Source: Candidatus Saccharibacteria bacterium UBA6039 (GTDB lineage Bacteria > Patescibacteriota > Saccharimonadia > Saccharimonadales > Saccharimonadaceae). Taken from it: a DNA stretch of 40,928 bases. The stretch is from NCBI GenBank assembly GCA_002427805.1, contig DIZB01000025.1, forward strand, positions 1-40,928. The letters run 5' to 3'. The first letter of the stretch is position 1, and each line of letters begins with the position of its first letter. Shown piece after piece: positions 1-6,403 of the stretch. The translations under genes were made by a program, and so were the position numbers. Under the pieces are notes generated by a model that saw nothing but the letters and a program-made list of their open reading frames with translations, did no database searches and was not told the DNA's origin.

Positions 1-3
1 TGC

Positions 4-23
4 GATTTGAGGTGGAATTCAGC
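4..23. repeat. 20-bp terminal inverted repeat, left copy
   Basis: These 20 bases are the exact reverse complement of the last 20 bases of the window (40909-40928), and the match stops at the next inner base. The inner edge lies 9 bp before a TTGACA box, as it does at the right end. Whether this is a regulatory box, the edge of a longer repeat or a contig-end artefact cannot be told from the window. Confidence 0.85.
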
Positions 24-32
24 AGAACTTTA

Positions 33-61
33 TTGACAAAATAAATTAATAATTATATGAT
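33..61 (+). promoter_or_regulatory. Consensus-like promoter for the 100-429 gene
   Basis: TTGACA at 33-38 and TATGAT at 56-61 are separated by 17 bp. Transcription would start near 68, giving a leader of about 30 nt that contains GGAG (91-94) five bases before the ATG at 100. Confidence 0.75.
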
Positions 62-99
62 GTAATGATCCTCAGACCGGTTAGTTTTTTGGAGTAATT

Positions 100-429
100 A
101 TGATCTCGCTAAAAATGAATGAACGGCAGATGAAGTACCTCTGGAGTGTGCCCCCATGGCGAAGCCGCGCATACTGCTTATTTGCCCGGTGGATTCCGTT
201 CATCGTGGTGTGTGTGGTCGTCGTGACGATCGTCGCAGGCATTTCGCTTCTCTGCGCTGCGCTCATTATGAGTGTGGTGAAGAACGAGTGGGCTGGCATA
301 GCGCTGAGCGCGATCATCAGCCTAGCGCTGTTTATCACTCTTGTGCTGTTCGGCAAATACAACGTCTTCGATGCAGAGCTAAAGCTGTGGCTGAGTGGAC
401 GTGATCCAGAGCAACTACCCTACTGGTGA
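100..429 (+). CDS. Small two-TM membrane protein, function unknown
   Basis: This 109-residue protein has two hydrophobic helices, about residues 31-58 and 66-86, separated by a short loop (KNEWAG). The N-terminus is basic and the tail is polar and tryptophan-ended, so it is probably a hairpin inner-membrane protein with both ends in the cytoplasm. I do not recognise a family. The start is well supported by GGAG at 91-94, a near-consensus promoter at 33-61, and a terminator right after the stop (458-490), so it is a monocistronic unit. It is the first gene inside the 20-bp terminal repeat, and its promoter spacing mirrors that of the synthase gene at the other end of the window. Confidence 0.7.
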   Translation: MISLKMNERQMKYLWSVPPWRSRAYCLFARWIPFIVVCVVVVTIVAGISLLCAALIMSVVKNEWAGIALSAIISLALFITLVLFGKYNVFDAELKLWLSGRDPEQLPYW

Positions 430-457
430 GGTTTAACCCTCGTGTTGTCACAGCGCG

Positions 458-490
458 CAAAAGCCCCCGTGATGATACGAGGGCTTTTGT
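458..490 (+). terminator. Intrinsic terminator after the 100-429 gene
   Basis: CAAAAGCCC (458-466) pairs with GGGCTTTTG (481-489); the inner part of the stem continues with one mismatch. The 3' arm ends in TTTTGTTTT. The A-rich 5' arm would let it work on the minus strand too. Confidence 0.85.
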
Positions 491-533
491 TTTCAAATAA
501 ATTTGGTACAGCACTTTAGTGAAAGTTAGAACC

Positions 534-932
534 TTATTGTTCTGATACTAAGTTCAGGCCGGCAATTAAATCTTTATGAGTCTTTGATTTCGCATAACCT
601 GATCCTACATATGAGATAACTTTGTTTTGCGTCAAAATGCCTATAACCCTATTGAAGTTTACTTCGCTAATTCCTGTAACAGTTCTAATTCTCGACTCTA
701 ATTCAAGGGTCACAACATTACCCTCTTCAATGATACTTCGTATTAAGGATTCGGCTGCAGCTTGTTGGTCTAAGATCTCACCATAAACAGCTGGATATAA
801 ACCAACAGTTGATTCTGTAGCCGCTCGCCTCACCGCTTCAAATCCTATACTCGAAAGTTGTTTGCCCAATACTTCAATACTAGGAGAATCCTCAGCTTGT
901 CCTTCTGGATATTCTCGAGATAATAATGTCAT
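534..932 (-). CDS. Hypothetical protein, possible winged-helix C-terminus
   Basis: This is a 132-residue, soluble, mostly helical protein that I cannot assign to a family. Residues from about 70 to 125 (a helix, a second helix around TGISEVNFNRVIGIL, then the short strand-like NKVISYVGSGYAKS) resemble the layout of a winged-helix DNA-binding domain, but this is only a shape argument. ATG at 932 is preferred over the in-frame TTG at 935 because AAGGAG sits 8 nt upstream. tRNA-Arg lies about 65 bp upstream on the same strand with only a weak hairpin between, so read-through from the tRNA promoter is possible. Codon use is more AT-rich than in the core genes further in. Confidence 0.6.
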   Translation of the reverse strand: MTLLSREYPEGQAEDSPSIEVLGKQLSSIGFEAVRRAATESTVGLYPAVYGEILDQQAAAESLIRSIIEEGNVVTLELESRIRTVTGISEVNFNRVIGILTQNKVISYVGSGYAKSKTHKDLIAGLNLVSEQ

Positions 933-996
933 CAACTTACTCCTTACTTAAATAAAGAATACACTCTCGGTGAATCAGAGTAAACCATAATCATTT

Positions 997-1072
997 TGGT
1001 ACCCCGGGTTGGGATCGAACCAACGGCCTTAGGCTTAGAAGTCCTCTGCTCTATCCACTGAGCTACCGGGGC
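997..1072 (-). tRNA. tRNA-Arg (anticodon TCT), CCA encoded
   Basis: The cloverleaf reads on the minus strand with a 7-bp acceptor stem (GCCCCGG with CCGGGGT, the end pair being G-T), D arm GCTC/GAGC, anticodon loop CTTCTAA and T arm GTTGG/CCAAC, followed by A73 and an encoded CCA at 997-999. The anticodon TCT is at 1037-1039. The anticodon stem (GAGGA with GCCTA) has mismatches at positions 27-43 and 31-39, which is unusual. Confidence 0.88.
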
Positions 1073-1082
1073 GTACTGGTTT

Positions 1083-1088
1083 ATTATA
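1083..1088 (-). promoter_or_regulatory. -10 box of tRNA-Arg
   Basis: A perfect TATAAT on the minus strand ends 10 nt before the tRNA 5' end. No convincing -35 box is visible. Confidence 0.6.
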
Positions 1089-1092
1089 GCCG

Positions 1093-1123
1093 AAAACGAA
1101 CGAACACTCCATCGGAGTATTCG
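1093..1123 (-). terminator. Terminator hairpin downstream of the DUF4406-like gene
   Basis: On the minus strand CGAATACTCC and GGAGTGTTCG form a 10-position stem with one mismatch and loop GAT, followed by TTCGTTTT. It separates the DUF4406-like gene (1178-1582) from tRNA-Arg. Confidence 0.65.
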
Positions 1124-1125
1124 TT

Positions 1126-1167
1126 TGTAGTACACCGTTTTAGACGAAGTCCGAACAATCTTGCGAT
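1126..1167 (-). repeat. Repeat copy A (divergent partial copy)
   Basis: Read on the minus strand this carries TTCGGACTTCGTCTA, then GGTGTACTACA, then a terminator hairpin. The same order is seen in copy B (TTCGGACTTCATCTA, GGTGCACCACA, hairpin). It is the most diverged member of the family at 1594-1667, 2266-2343 and 2723-2773. Confidence 0.55.
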
Positions 1168-1177
1168 TTATAGGAAC

Positions 1178-1582
1178 CTAGAGCAAGTGTCGCATGTCAG
1201 CGACTTCATCTTCCATTTCGACTTTTTCTTTTGTAGTTTCAAGAATATTATGTGGTTTCTCTACGGCAAAATATTTAACGGGTTTTCCTTGTTCATTTGC
1301 AATTTGAATCTCGGCCAGGACACCATTGCTTACAGCGCCAAAAACCCAGACCTCGTCGCATCTTTTTACAAGATTATTATTTCCTTCACGGACAACATCA
1401 CGATCTACTGCATCGAGCAAAAAATAGTCAAAGACCATAAATGGGTTTAACGGTACTCCACCATTTTCGAGAACAAAGACTGAGATAAACATACGAAAGT
1501 AAAAAAGGTGCTTAGACATTGCCGTATAGACCAACGGTTTGTCTTTTTGCACGTCGAGTGCTGGATGTGTGAATTCGCTCAT
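1178..1582 (-). CDS. DUF4406/nucleoside 2-deoxyribosyltransferase-like protein
   Basis: This 134-residue protein looks like a member of the DUF4406/DUF7768 group, related in fold to nucleoside 2-deoxyribosyltransferases: an early strand with YTAMS, a middle helix, then CDEVWVFG and a NGVLAEIQIANEQGKPVKY segment, the usual layout of that Rossmann-like fold. Such proteins often travel with phages and mobile elements; their substrate is seldom known. ATG at 1582 is chosen over ATG at 1591 because TACAAT (1590-1595, minus strand) ends 7 nt before 1582 and overlaps the other start; the mRNA would be leaderless. The promoter lies next to the hairpin and A-tract of repeat copy B. The gene is one of three short cargo genes between repeat copies. 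Confidence 0.65.
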   Translation of the reverse strand: MSEFTHPALDVQKDKPLVYTAMSKHLFYFRMFISVFVLENGGVPLNPFMVFDYFLLDAVDRDVVREGNNNLVKRCDEVWVFGAVSNGVLAEIQIANEQGKPVKYFAVEKPHNILETTKEKVEMEDEVADMRHLL

Positions 1583-1593
1583 TACATTCATTG

Positions 1594-1667
1594 TAACAAA
1601 AAACGCCAGAAAGTTCTGACGTCTCGAATGGCCTATCTGTGGTGCACCATAGTAGATGAAGTCCGAA
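1594..1667 (-). repeat. Repeat copy B: tRNA-tail plus terminator unit
   Basis: On the minus strand this reads TTCGGACTTCATCTA, GGTGCACCACAGATAG, a short spacer, then hairpin GACGTCAGAA/TTCTGGCG with a T tract. From ACCACAGATAG onward it matches the 3' end, trailer and terminator of tRNA-Gly (2723-2773), with a few changes. It sits just upstream of the DUF4406-like gene. Confidence 0.75.
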
Positions 1668-1701
1668 CTATTCTGATTGGTATTACTATATAATACGAAT
1701 T

Positions 1702-2268
1702 ATGAAAACAGATTCTGAAAGGTTTAAAAAAGCAGTTTCTCATTTCCCAAAGTTGGATGTTATTTTGAGAAAAATGGAAGATGCTCACATTCCTTATAAT
1801 ATTGGCGGCAGCTTTGCGCTCTACGTTCAAGGTAATACTCGTTTTCCACACGACGTTGACATTATGTTTACTGATGAAGCACACGAGAGTGCAAATAAGC
1901 TATTCGGTTTATTACTAGAAACCATCGAGAGACCAAATGTAAGTATGGTTAAATCTACGCCTGTCGATGATGGTTCAATAGACTTTCTCAGTCGATATGC
2001 TGCAATTGCCGACGATCGGGTATATTGCACGCCTCCATTAGAAATGGTGTCCGTAAAATTTGAGGATCGGAATATCAATTTAGTACCTTCTGAAAAGATT
2101 GCGGTCTTCAAGTTAATCGGAAGACGAGAACATCACAATGACTTAAATGACTTCACTGATTTATTCCGACATCCTGAATTTGATATGAGACTCTTTTGGA
2201 AGATTGTTGATTCACTCGATGCGCGCAGAGTTGTCACAAATTTACTAAACGACTTTAATTTGAACTAA
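1702..2268 (+). CDS. Nucleotidyltransferase-like protein
   Basis: This 188-residue protein has the start of a nucleotidyltransferase (Pol beta-like) fold: a helix followed by GGSFAL (residues 35-40), then FPHDVDIMF with the metal-binding pair D51 and D53. A later aspartate of the DGSIDFL segment could be the third acidic residue. The family includes aminoglycoside/lincosamide nucleotidyltransferase-like proteins and toxin-antitoxin MNT or AbiEii-like proteins; I cannot tell which role applies, and no partner gene lies next to it. TATAAT at 1689-1694 ends 7 nt before the ATG, so the transcript is predicted to be leaderless. The gene lies between repeat copies B and C; copy C overlaps its stop codon. 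Confidence 0.65.
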   Translation: MKTDSERFKKAVSHFPKLDVILRKMEDAHIPYNIGGSFALYVQGNTRFPHDVDIMFTDEAHESANKLFGLLLETIERPNVSMVKSTPVDDGSIDFLSRYAAIADDRVYCTPPLEMVSVKFEDRNINLVPSEKIAVFKLIGRREHHNDLNDFTDLFRHPEFDMRLFWKIVDSLDARRVVTNLLNDFNLN

Positions 2269-2343
2269 CAAAAAACGCCAGAAAAGTTCTAACGTCTCCA
2301 ATGATCTATCCGTGGTGCACCGTTCTCTCTGAAGTTAGGACAG
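2266..2343 (-). repeat. Repeat copy C: tRNA-tail plus terminator unit
   Basis: On the minus strand it reads a diverged front half (CCTAACTTCAGAGAG), GGTGCACCACGGATAG, ATCATTGGAGACG, then hairpin TTAGAACTTTTCTGG and TTTTTTG. It matches copy D closely from ACCAC onward and begins inside the stop codon of the 1702-2268 gene. Confidence 0.75.
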
Positions 2344-2473
2344 CATTGCTTGATTATTCTAACATTTAGAGGAACTTGCAACAATTTTAGGCAGCGACAA
2401 CACTAAGTCTGGAAAGCAGAAGGCCCCATGTCATCGACACGGAGCAATCTGCTCAAACGGTCGGTCATGAGGC
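2344..2473. other. Non-coding gap after repeat copy C
   Basis: About 130 bp between copy C and the stop codon of the zinc-ribbon gene. I see no convincing gene, tRNA or terminator here. Confidence 0.5.
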
Positions 2474-2659
2474 CTAGCCCGTAAAAAATATTGCGTCGCA
2501 GTCGTTGCATCCATAGGCGGTGCTGTCATCCCACAGATCTTTCGACCCACATCTTGAACACCTCCCTGTGAAATGCCCAGTGGGTTCATTGTGCGGGTTG
2601 TTGATTTTCCGCATTTCTTGAAGCTCCGCTTCGGTCTTTTGAACACGTGGTGTGGCCAT
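2474..2659 (-). CDS. Small zinc-ribbon protein
   Basis: This 61-residue protein ends in a four-cysteine zinc ribbon: C34 and C37 in CSRCGSKDLW, C51 and C54 in YGCNDCDAIF. The N-terminal third is charged and probably helical. Single zinc-ribbon proteins of this size usually bind nucleic acid or act as a subunit of a larger complex, but nothing in the sequence says which. ATG at 2659 is preferred to the in-frame TTG at 2686, because the TTG overlaps a TATACT box that would serve as the -10; the resulting leader holds AAGAG upstream of the ATG. It is the third cargo gene of the repeat-bounded region next to tRNA-Gly. Confidence 0.65.
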   Translation of the reverse strand: MATPRVQKTEAELQEMRKINNPHNEPTGHFTGRCSRCGSKDLWDDSTAYGCNDCDAIFFTG

Positions 2660-2722
2660 GGTACGCTCTTTTCTTTGAGGGTACAAGTATAATGTATCAA
2701 AATATAGCTTTATGCAAGCATA

Positions 2723-2773
2723 AACAAAAAAACGTCAGAAAAGTTCTGACGTCTCCAATGATCTATCTGTGGT
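2723..2773 (-). terminator. Trailer and terminator of tRNA-Gly (repeat copy D)
   Basis: On the minus strand the tRNA end ACCA is followed by CAGATAGATCATTGGAG and a perfect 9-bp hairpin, ACGTCAGAA/TTCTGACGT with a 3-nt loop (2732-2752), then seven or more T. This is the intact parent-like copy of the repeat found at 1594-1667 and 2266-2343. Confidence 0.88.
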
Positions 2774-2844
2774 GCGGGCGGAGAGAATCGAACTCTCATC
2801 GCTTGCTTGGAAGGCAGGCATATTAGCCATTATACGACGCCCGC
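2770..2844 (-). tRNA. tRNA-Gly (anticodon TCC), CCA encoded
   Basis: The acceptor stem is GCGGGCG/CGCCCGC, the anticodon loop CTTCCAA, the T arm GAGAG/CTCTC, and A73-CCA is encoded at 2770-2773. The anticodon stem CCTGC/GCAAG has one C-A mismatch. The -10 TATAAT at 2855-2860 (minus) lies 10 nt upstream. Confidence 0.93.
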
Positions 2845-2854
2845 AATATAGGTC

Positions 2855-2860
2855 ATTATA
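2855..2860 (-). promoter_or_regulatory. -10 box of tRNA-Gly
   Basis: TATAAT on the minus strand, 10 nt before the tRNA 5' end, the same distance as for tRNA-Arg. Confidence 0.6.
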
Positions 2861-2885
2861 CTGTATTTTCATATAGACTTCAATC

Positions 2886-2894
2886 TGTTACAAT
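2886..2894 (+). promoter_or_regulatory. Extended -10 box of tRNA-His
   Basis: TGTTACAAT is an extended -10 element, 19 nt before the tRNA-His 5' end. The -35 region is weak. Confidence 0.6.
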
Positions 2895-2913
2895 GATCTA
2901 GTTAATGAAGTAC

Positions 2914-2991
2914 GGCGAATGTAGCTCATTTGGTTAGAGCGACGGGTTGTGGTTCCGTAGGTAGTGGGTTCAATCCCCATCATTCGCCCCA
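2914..2991 (+). tRNA. tRNA-His (anticodon GTG), G-1 and CCA encoded
   Basis: The extra 5' G (2914) pairs with C73 (2988), as expected for bacterial tRNA-His. The acceptor stem GCGAATG pairs with CATTCGC, the anticodon GTG is at 2949-2951 and CCA is encoded at 2989-2991. Confidence 0.94.
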
Positions 2992-2992
2992 T

Positions 2993-3023
2993 AATAAATA
3001 GATGACTTGGTCGTCTATTTATT
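2993..3023 (+). terminator. Long AT-rich hairpin after tRNA-His
   Basis: A 14-position stem (AATAAATAGATGAC with GTCGTCTATTTATT, one T-G wobble, loop TTG) starts 2 nt after the tRNA. It lacks a clean T tract, so it may be a terminator or a processing structure in a tRNA-His/tsaC transcript. Confidence 0.6.
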
Positions 3024-3039
3024 ATTTAGAGTTAAACAC

Positions 3040-3576
3040 ATGCAAGAAATAAGTACTGTTTTGAAAAATGGCGGAATCGGTATTATCGCAACCGATACTA
3101 TTTATGGTATCGTCGGTCAAGCGCTTAATAGTAAGCCAGTCGAAAGAATTTATAACATCAAAAAACGGACGCCTGCCAAGCCGTTTATTATTCTGATCTC
3201 AAAGATTGAGGACGTTTTACAATTTGGTATTGGGATAGATAGTTCCCTCACAAAAAAATTGGATAATTATTGGCCAGGGCCTGTCAGCATCATCCTCGAT
3301 TGTCCTGGTGATACATTTACATACCTTCATCGTGGTACCCATACGCTCGCCTTTCGTTTACCCGCGAAAGACGAGTTAAGGGCGCTTATTCGGCGGACTG
3401 GTCCGCTTGTCGCACCGAGTGCGAATCCAGAAGGTTTTCCACCAGCAACAAACATCACAGAAGCAAAACAATACTTTGCTGACAATGTTAATTTTTATGA
3501 ATCTGGGCAGGTAAGTGATACACCGTCAAAAATCATACGAATTATAGGTGATACTATCGAAATTATTCGTGCCTAG
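3040..3576 (+). CDS. tsaC: L-threonylcarbamoyladenylate synthase (Sua5/YrdC family)
   Basis: This 178-residue protein is a single YrdC domain. It makes threonylcarbamoyl-AMP from threonine, bicarbonate and ATP, the first step of t6A37 tRNA modification. Visible family features are GGIGIIATDTIYGIVG near the start, the basic IKKRTPAKPFI segment, WPGPVSIIL in the middle, and the APSANPEGFPPA stretch near the C-terminus. There is no C-terminal Sua5 domain, so it is the short TsaC type. The start is the ATG at 3040; the upstream TTG at 3007 lies in the loop of the tRNA-His hairpin. No clear Shine-Dalgarno is present. Its partners tsaB and tsaE are at 15733-16568; tsaD is not in the window. The 3' end overlaps the convergent Clp-like gene by 4 nt. 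Confidence 0.92.
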   Translation: MQEISTVLKNGGIGIIATDTIYGIVGQALNSKPVERIYNIKKRTPAKPFIILISKIEDVLQFGIGIDSSLTKKLDNYWPGPVSIILDCPGDTFTYLHRGTHTLAFRLPAKDELRALIRRTGPLVAPSANPEGFPPATNITEAKQYFADNVNFYESGQVSDTPSKIIRIIGDTIEIIRA

Positions 3577-5993
3577 CTAGCAGCTGCAATTTGATCGGCG
3601 GCTTGCTTAGTACTTACAATTGCCTGCACTTGCTCTAAGCTAATCTCCACAACTCCACCTGCCTCCACGTCACCAGACAGCACTTGTTTTGCAACTGTAT
3701 TTTCAACCGCGCGTTGCACAATACGTCTCATTGGTCGGGCACCAAGACGTGGGTCATAGCCGGCCTCGACCAAATACGCTTTGGCGTCGTCTGATACTGC
3801 GACCGATACTTTTTGAAGTGAGAGTGTTTTATTGACATCGGCTAATATCAGATCAACTACTTGTAGAAGCTCACTCTTGCCGAGCGGCGTAAACATAACA
3901 ATCTCATCAAAACGATTCAAAAACTCTGGGCGAAACTGGTTACTATTAATAAGTTCATCAACAAATTGATCTTCAAACTGATCAATCGCGAGGCCTCGCT
4001 CAATCTGCTCACGAATTCTATCAGCACCTGCATTGCTCGTTGCGATAATAATTGCATCGCGAAAGCTTACTTCCCTGCCCTTCACATCACGCAAGATCCC
4101 CTCATCCAGCACCTGCAAGAACATCGTCAAAACGTTAGGATGTGCCTTTTCTATCTCATCAAGCAAGATAACGCTAAATGGTTGCTTCATGACATGTGCT
4201 GTCAAGCTACCAGCATTATCAGCGCCGTCCGCAATCAACCGAGATACATCTCCGCTCGATACAAACTCATTCATATCAAGCCGTATGATATGATCTTCAC
4301 CTCCAAAATAGACGTTGGCGAGCGCCTTAGCGAGCTCTGTCTTTCCAACACCTGTTGGTCCCAAGAAAAGGAATGTACCAATTGGTCGATTTTGATTTCG
4401 TACACCAGCACGAGCCCGGCGCAAGGCGTCACTCACGACAGTCACGGCTCGCTTTTGATTAATCATATGTTCGTGAATAAGGTCCTCAAGACGGAGTAGT
4501 TTTTCTCGCTCGTCATCACGGCTAGCCGTACCAACTTTTACATCCATTGTTTTTTCAATTGCCTGTTGCACTGAATGCGCAGTTACCAAACCATCTTCAC
4601 TATATTCCGCTGCTGACTTAAGAAGTCCTAGTGCCTGTGCTGGCATAGCTATATCGTGGACATAACGCTCACCCAACCGATACGCTTCAACAAGCGCTTG
4701 GTACATATACGTCACATTTTGCTTATATTCATAGGTCAGTACTTTATTGCGCATAGCCTTCATTGTCTCTTCTCGCGTTGCGGAAGGAACCATAATTTTA
4801 CCAAGCACACTCGTCATCTCAACGTTGCGCTGACTAATTTGAAGATAGCGCTGTTCATTCATTGTCAGAATCATTGGCAGACGTCCCGCTTTTATAATTG
4901 GAAGAAGCGTGTTACTTAAGTCAACAGAGCCAATACCCTCTTCAAAAAATAACTGCGCATCATCAAGACAAATAATAATATTCTTGGCGTTATAGGCTTC
5001 ACTTAAGATTTGAGTGATAAGTGTTTCAAGCTCACCTCTCCCCGGAGCAGTCGAAATAAGGCTTGAGGCGCTAAGCACAAATACTTGATGAAAAAGAAGA
5101 CTTGGTGGTGTACTGCTTTTTCCATCAAGTAGTTGCTTTGCAAACGCCTGCACGATTTCCGTTTTACCGCTACCGGTTGGTCCAACAAGAACTGCGTTGT
5201 TACCACCTTTCGAACCGAGAGCGTGGAGCAGTGTATCAAGTGCATCCTGGTGTGCCTCTAGTCCAAATGTGGCACCTATTGAACCTTGAGAGATATTCTG
5301 TCCAAAACGTGACAAAAGTGGAATCCACCCAAAAGACCAATCGCGTGCAACACCACCTGTTTTTCGCGGCTGTTTTTCCCGCTCAATCAAATCTTCAATC
5401 GAGTTAAGCCAATCAATGCCGTACAGCAAATCGTCAACCGAAAGCTGTACGTGAGCAAGCAGTGAATCACTGTTAGGATGAAGTCTCACGAGGGCGACAA
5501 GCAGGACACCTGCCGATATCGTTGGGGTATGTGTCATCTCTCGTACCTTTAGGGCCTCCTCCCAAAGGGCGGTAATATCCTGCGCGTCTTTTGAGGCAAT
5601 CTCCTGTAAGAACCCAGCCCCGACCCCAAAGCGCGCTGCGAAGAAATGGACTTGTGACGTTAGTCCGATGACCGTTGCGACGTCTAGCGGACTCGGCTGC
5701 TTCGGGAGTAAGCCTAAGACATCGGCAGCGAGGAGACCGTCAATAGAACTATCATCTTTAAAAGGAACGAGTGTCGCTAGTTCACCATGTTTCCATTCAA
5801 TGATCATGGCTGGAATTGCCGCACAGCCAATGACAACCCAACCGAGCGCGAAACCACTAAAAATAAGCAGCGAGCCTACTACCAAAAGGATAACTGTCGC
5901 AAAACCAAGTAGCAGTACGATCGTTTTACTGATCTTACGTACAATCCGAGCTTTTTCAGCACGGAAACTATGATAATCAAATGTTACTGCCAT
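3573..5993 (-). CDS. Membrane-anchored Clp-like double AAA+ ATPase
   Basis: This 806-residue protein has two hydrophobic helices near the N-terminus (about residues 20-60), a helical region that may be a degenerate Clp N-domain (about 90-200), then two AAA+ modules. D1 has the Walker A GPTGSGKTE near residue 272 and a Walker B ending CLDDAQ, with aspartate where glutamate is usual. D2 has GPTGVGKTE near 545, LLDEIEKAH near 610, TSNAGA and FRPEFLNRFDE, followed by a Clp D2-small domain with GARPMRR. It is thus a ClpC/ClpB relative tethered to the membrane, probably unfolding proteins for a peptidase or extracting membrane proteins. I see no clear LGF/IGF ClpP-docking tripeptide in D2; GLA lies at the expected place. 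No clpP is in the window. The ATG at 5993 overlaps the stop of the upstream membrane gene by 10 nt, so the two are translationally coupled. Confidence 0.85.
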   Translation of the reverse strand: MAVTFDYHSFRAEKARIVRKISKTIVLLLGFATVILLVVGSLLIFSGFALGWVVIGCAAIPAMIIEWKHGELATLVPFKDDSSIDGLLAADVLGLLPKQPSPLDVATVIGLTSQVHFFAARFGVGAGFLQEIASKDAQDITALWEEALKVREMTHTPTISAGVLLVALVRLHPNSDSLLAHVQLSVDDLLYGIDWLNSIEDLIEREKQPRKTGGVARDWSFGWIPLLSRFGQNISQGSIGATFGLEAHQDALDTLLHALGSKGGNNAVLVGPTGSGKTEIVQAFAKQLLDGKSSTPPSLLFHQVFVLSASSLISTAPGRGELETLITQILSEAYNAKNIIICLDDAQLFFEEGIGSVDLSNTLLPIIKAGRLPMILTMNEQRYLQISQRNVEMTSVLGKIMVPSATREETMKAMRNKVLTYEYKQNVTYMYQALVEAYRLGERYVHDIAMPAQALGLLKSAAEYSEDGLVTAHSVQQAIEKTMDVKVGTASRDDEREKLLRLEDLIHEHMINQKRAVTVVSDALRRARAGVRNQNRPIGTFLFLGPTGVGKTELAKALANVYFGGEDHIIRLDMNEFVSSGDVSRLIADGADNAGSLTAHVMKQPFSVILLDEIEKAHPNVLTMFLQVLDEGILRDVKGREVSFRDAIIIATSNAGADRIREQIERGLAIDQFEDQFVDELINSNQFRPEFLNRFDEIVMFTPLGKSELLQVVDLILADVNKTLSLQKVSVAVSDDAKAYLVEAGYDPRLGARPMRRIVQRAVENTVAKQVLSGDVEAGGVVEISLEQVQAIVSTKQAADQIAAAS

Positions 5994-6367
5994 AGAGGAA
6001 CCCATCCAATAACGGTCATGATGAGCCCAATAACCGGGAACATAGGTACAACTACCCACATGACGAGCACGACTGCGCCCCAAAGACCCACAAGGAGTAT
6101 CGTAATAATGCCAAAGAGTATCATGACAAGTCGTACAAATAGCCCAATGACGCGCGACAATAACTGATCAAAGAGCCCTCTCATCTGCTGTGACAACGAG
6201 CCGCCGACTCCACCGGCTGAAATCTGCCGAAATGGTGCAAAGAGTGTTGAAAGCAAGAGTCCTATCGAAAAGTAATCACTCACCTGCGCGAGTCGACTGA
6301 GTATCGCGTGAAGGCGTTGCTTCCAGCCGCTACCATACCACCAAGAGAGAATACCCACCAAAAACAT
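5984..6367 (-). CDS. Small membrane protein coupled to the Clp-like ATPase
   Basis: This is a 127-residue protein with a short aromatic N-terminal segment (ILSWWYGSGWKQR), an amphipathic middle that includes LLSTLFAPFRQIS, and one long or two close hydrophobic helices at the C-terminus (about residues 80-125). I know no function; its 10-nt overlap with the Clp-like gene suggests an adaptor or membrane partner of that ATPase. ATG at 6367 is chosen because TATAAT (6374-6379, minus) ends 6 nt upstream, giving a leaderless mRNA; a more upstream in-frame ATG would overlap the divergent murT start region. Confidence 0.7.
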   Translation of the reverse strand: MFLVGILSWWYGSGWKQRLHAILSRLAQVSDYFSIGLLLSTLFAPFRQISAGGVGGSLSQQMRGLFDQLLSRVIGLFVRLVMILFGIITILLVGLWGAVVLVMWVVVPMFPVIGLIMTVIGWVPLWQ

Positions 6368-6373
6368 GTCTTC

Positions 6374-6396
6374 ATTATACCTGCTTACGTTATAAT
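6374..6396. promoter_or_regulatory. Divergent pair of -10 boxes, both giving leaderless mRNAs
   Basis: TATAAT at 6374-6379 on the minus strand ends 6 nt before the ATG at 6367. TATAAT at 6391-6396 on the plus strand ends 7 nt before the murT ATG at 6404. The two genes are divided by only 36 bp, so each -35 region overlaps the other promoter or gene. Confidence 0.75.
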
Positions 6397-6403
6397 AGAC
6401 CAT

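Noticed and set aside
1126..2773. Integron-like attC array
   Set aside because: The repeats look like direct copies of a tRNA tail with an intrinsic terminator; typical attC core sites (GTTRRRY/RYYYAAC) are not in place, gene orientations alternate, and no integrase is present.
3007..3039. In-frame TTG as an upstream start for tsaC
   Set aside because: It lies in the loop of the hairpin that follows tRNA-His and has no Shine-Dalgarno; the ATG at 3040 gives the normal family N-terminus.
3966..4499. Long plus-strand reading frame opposite the Clp-like ATPase
   Set aside because: It is antisense to the conserved D2 domain, has no promoter or Shine-Dalgarno, and its product has no recognisable feature.
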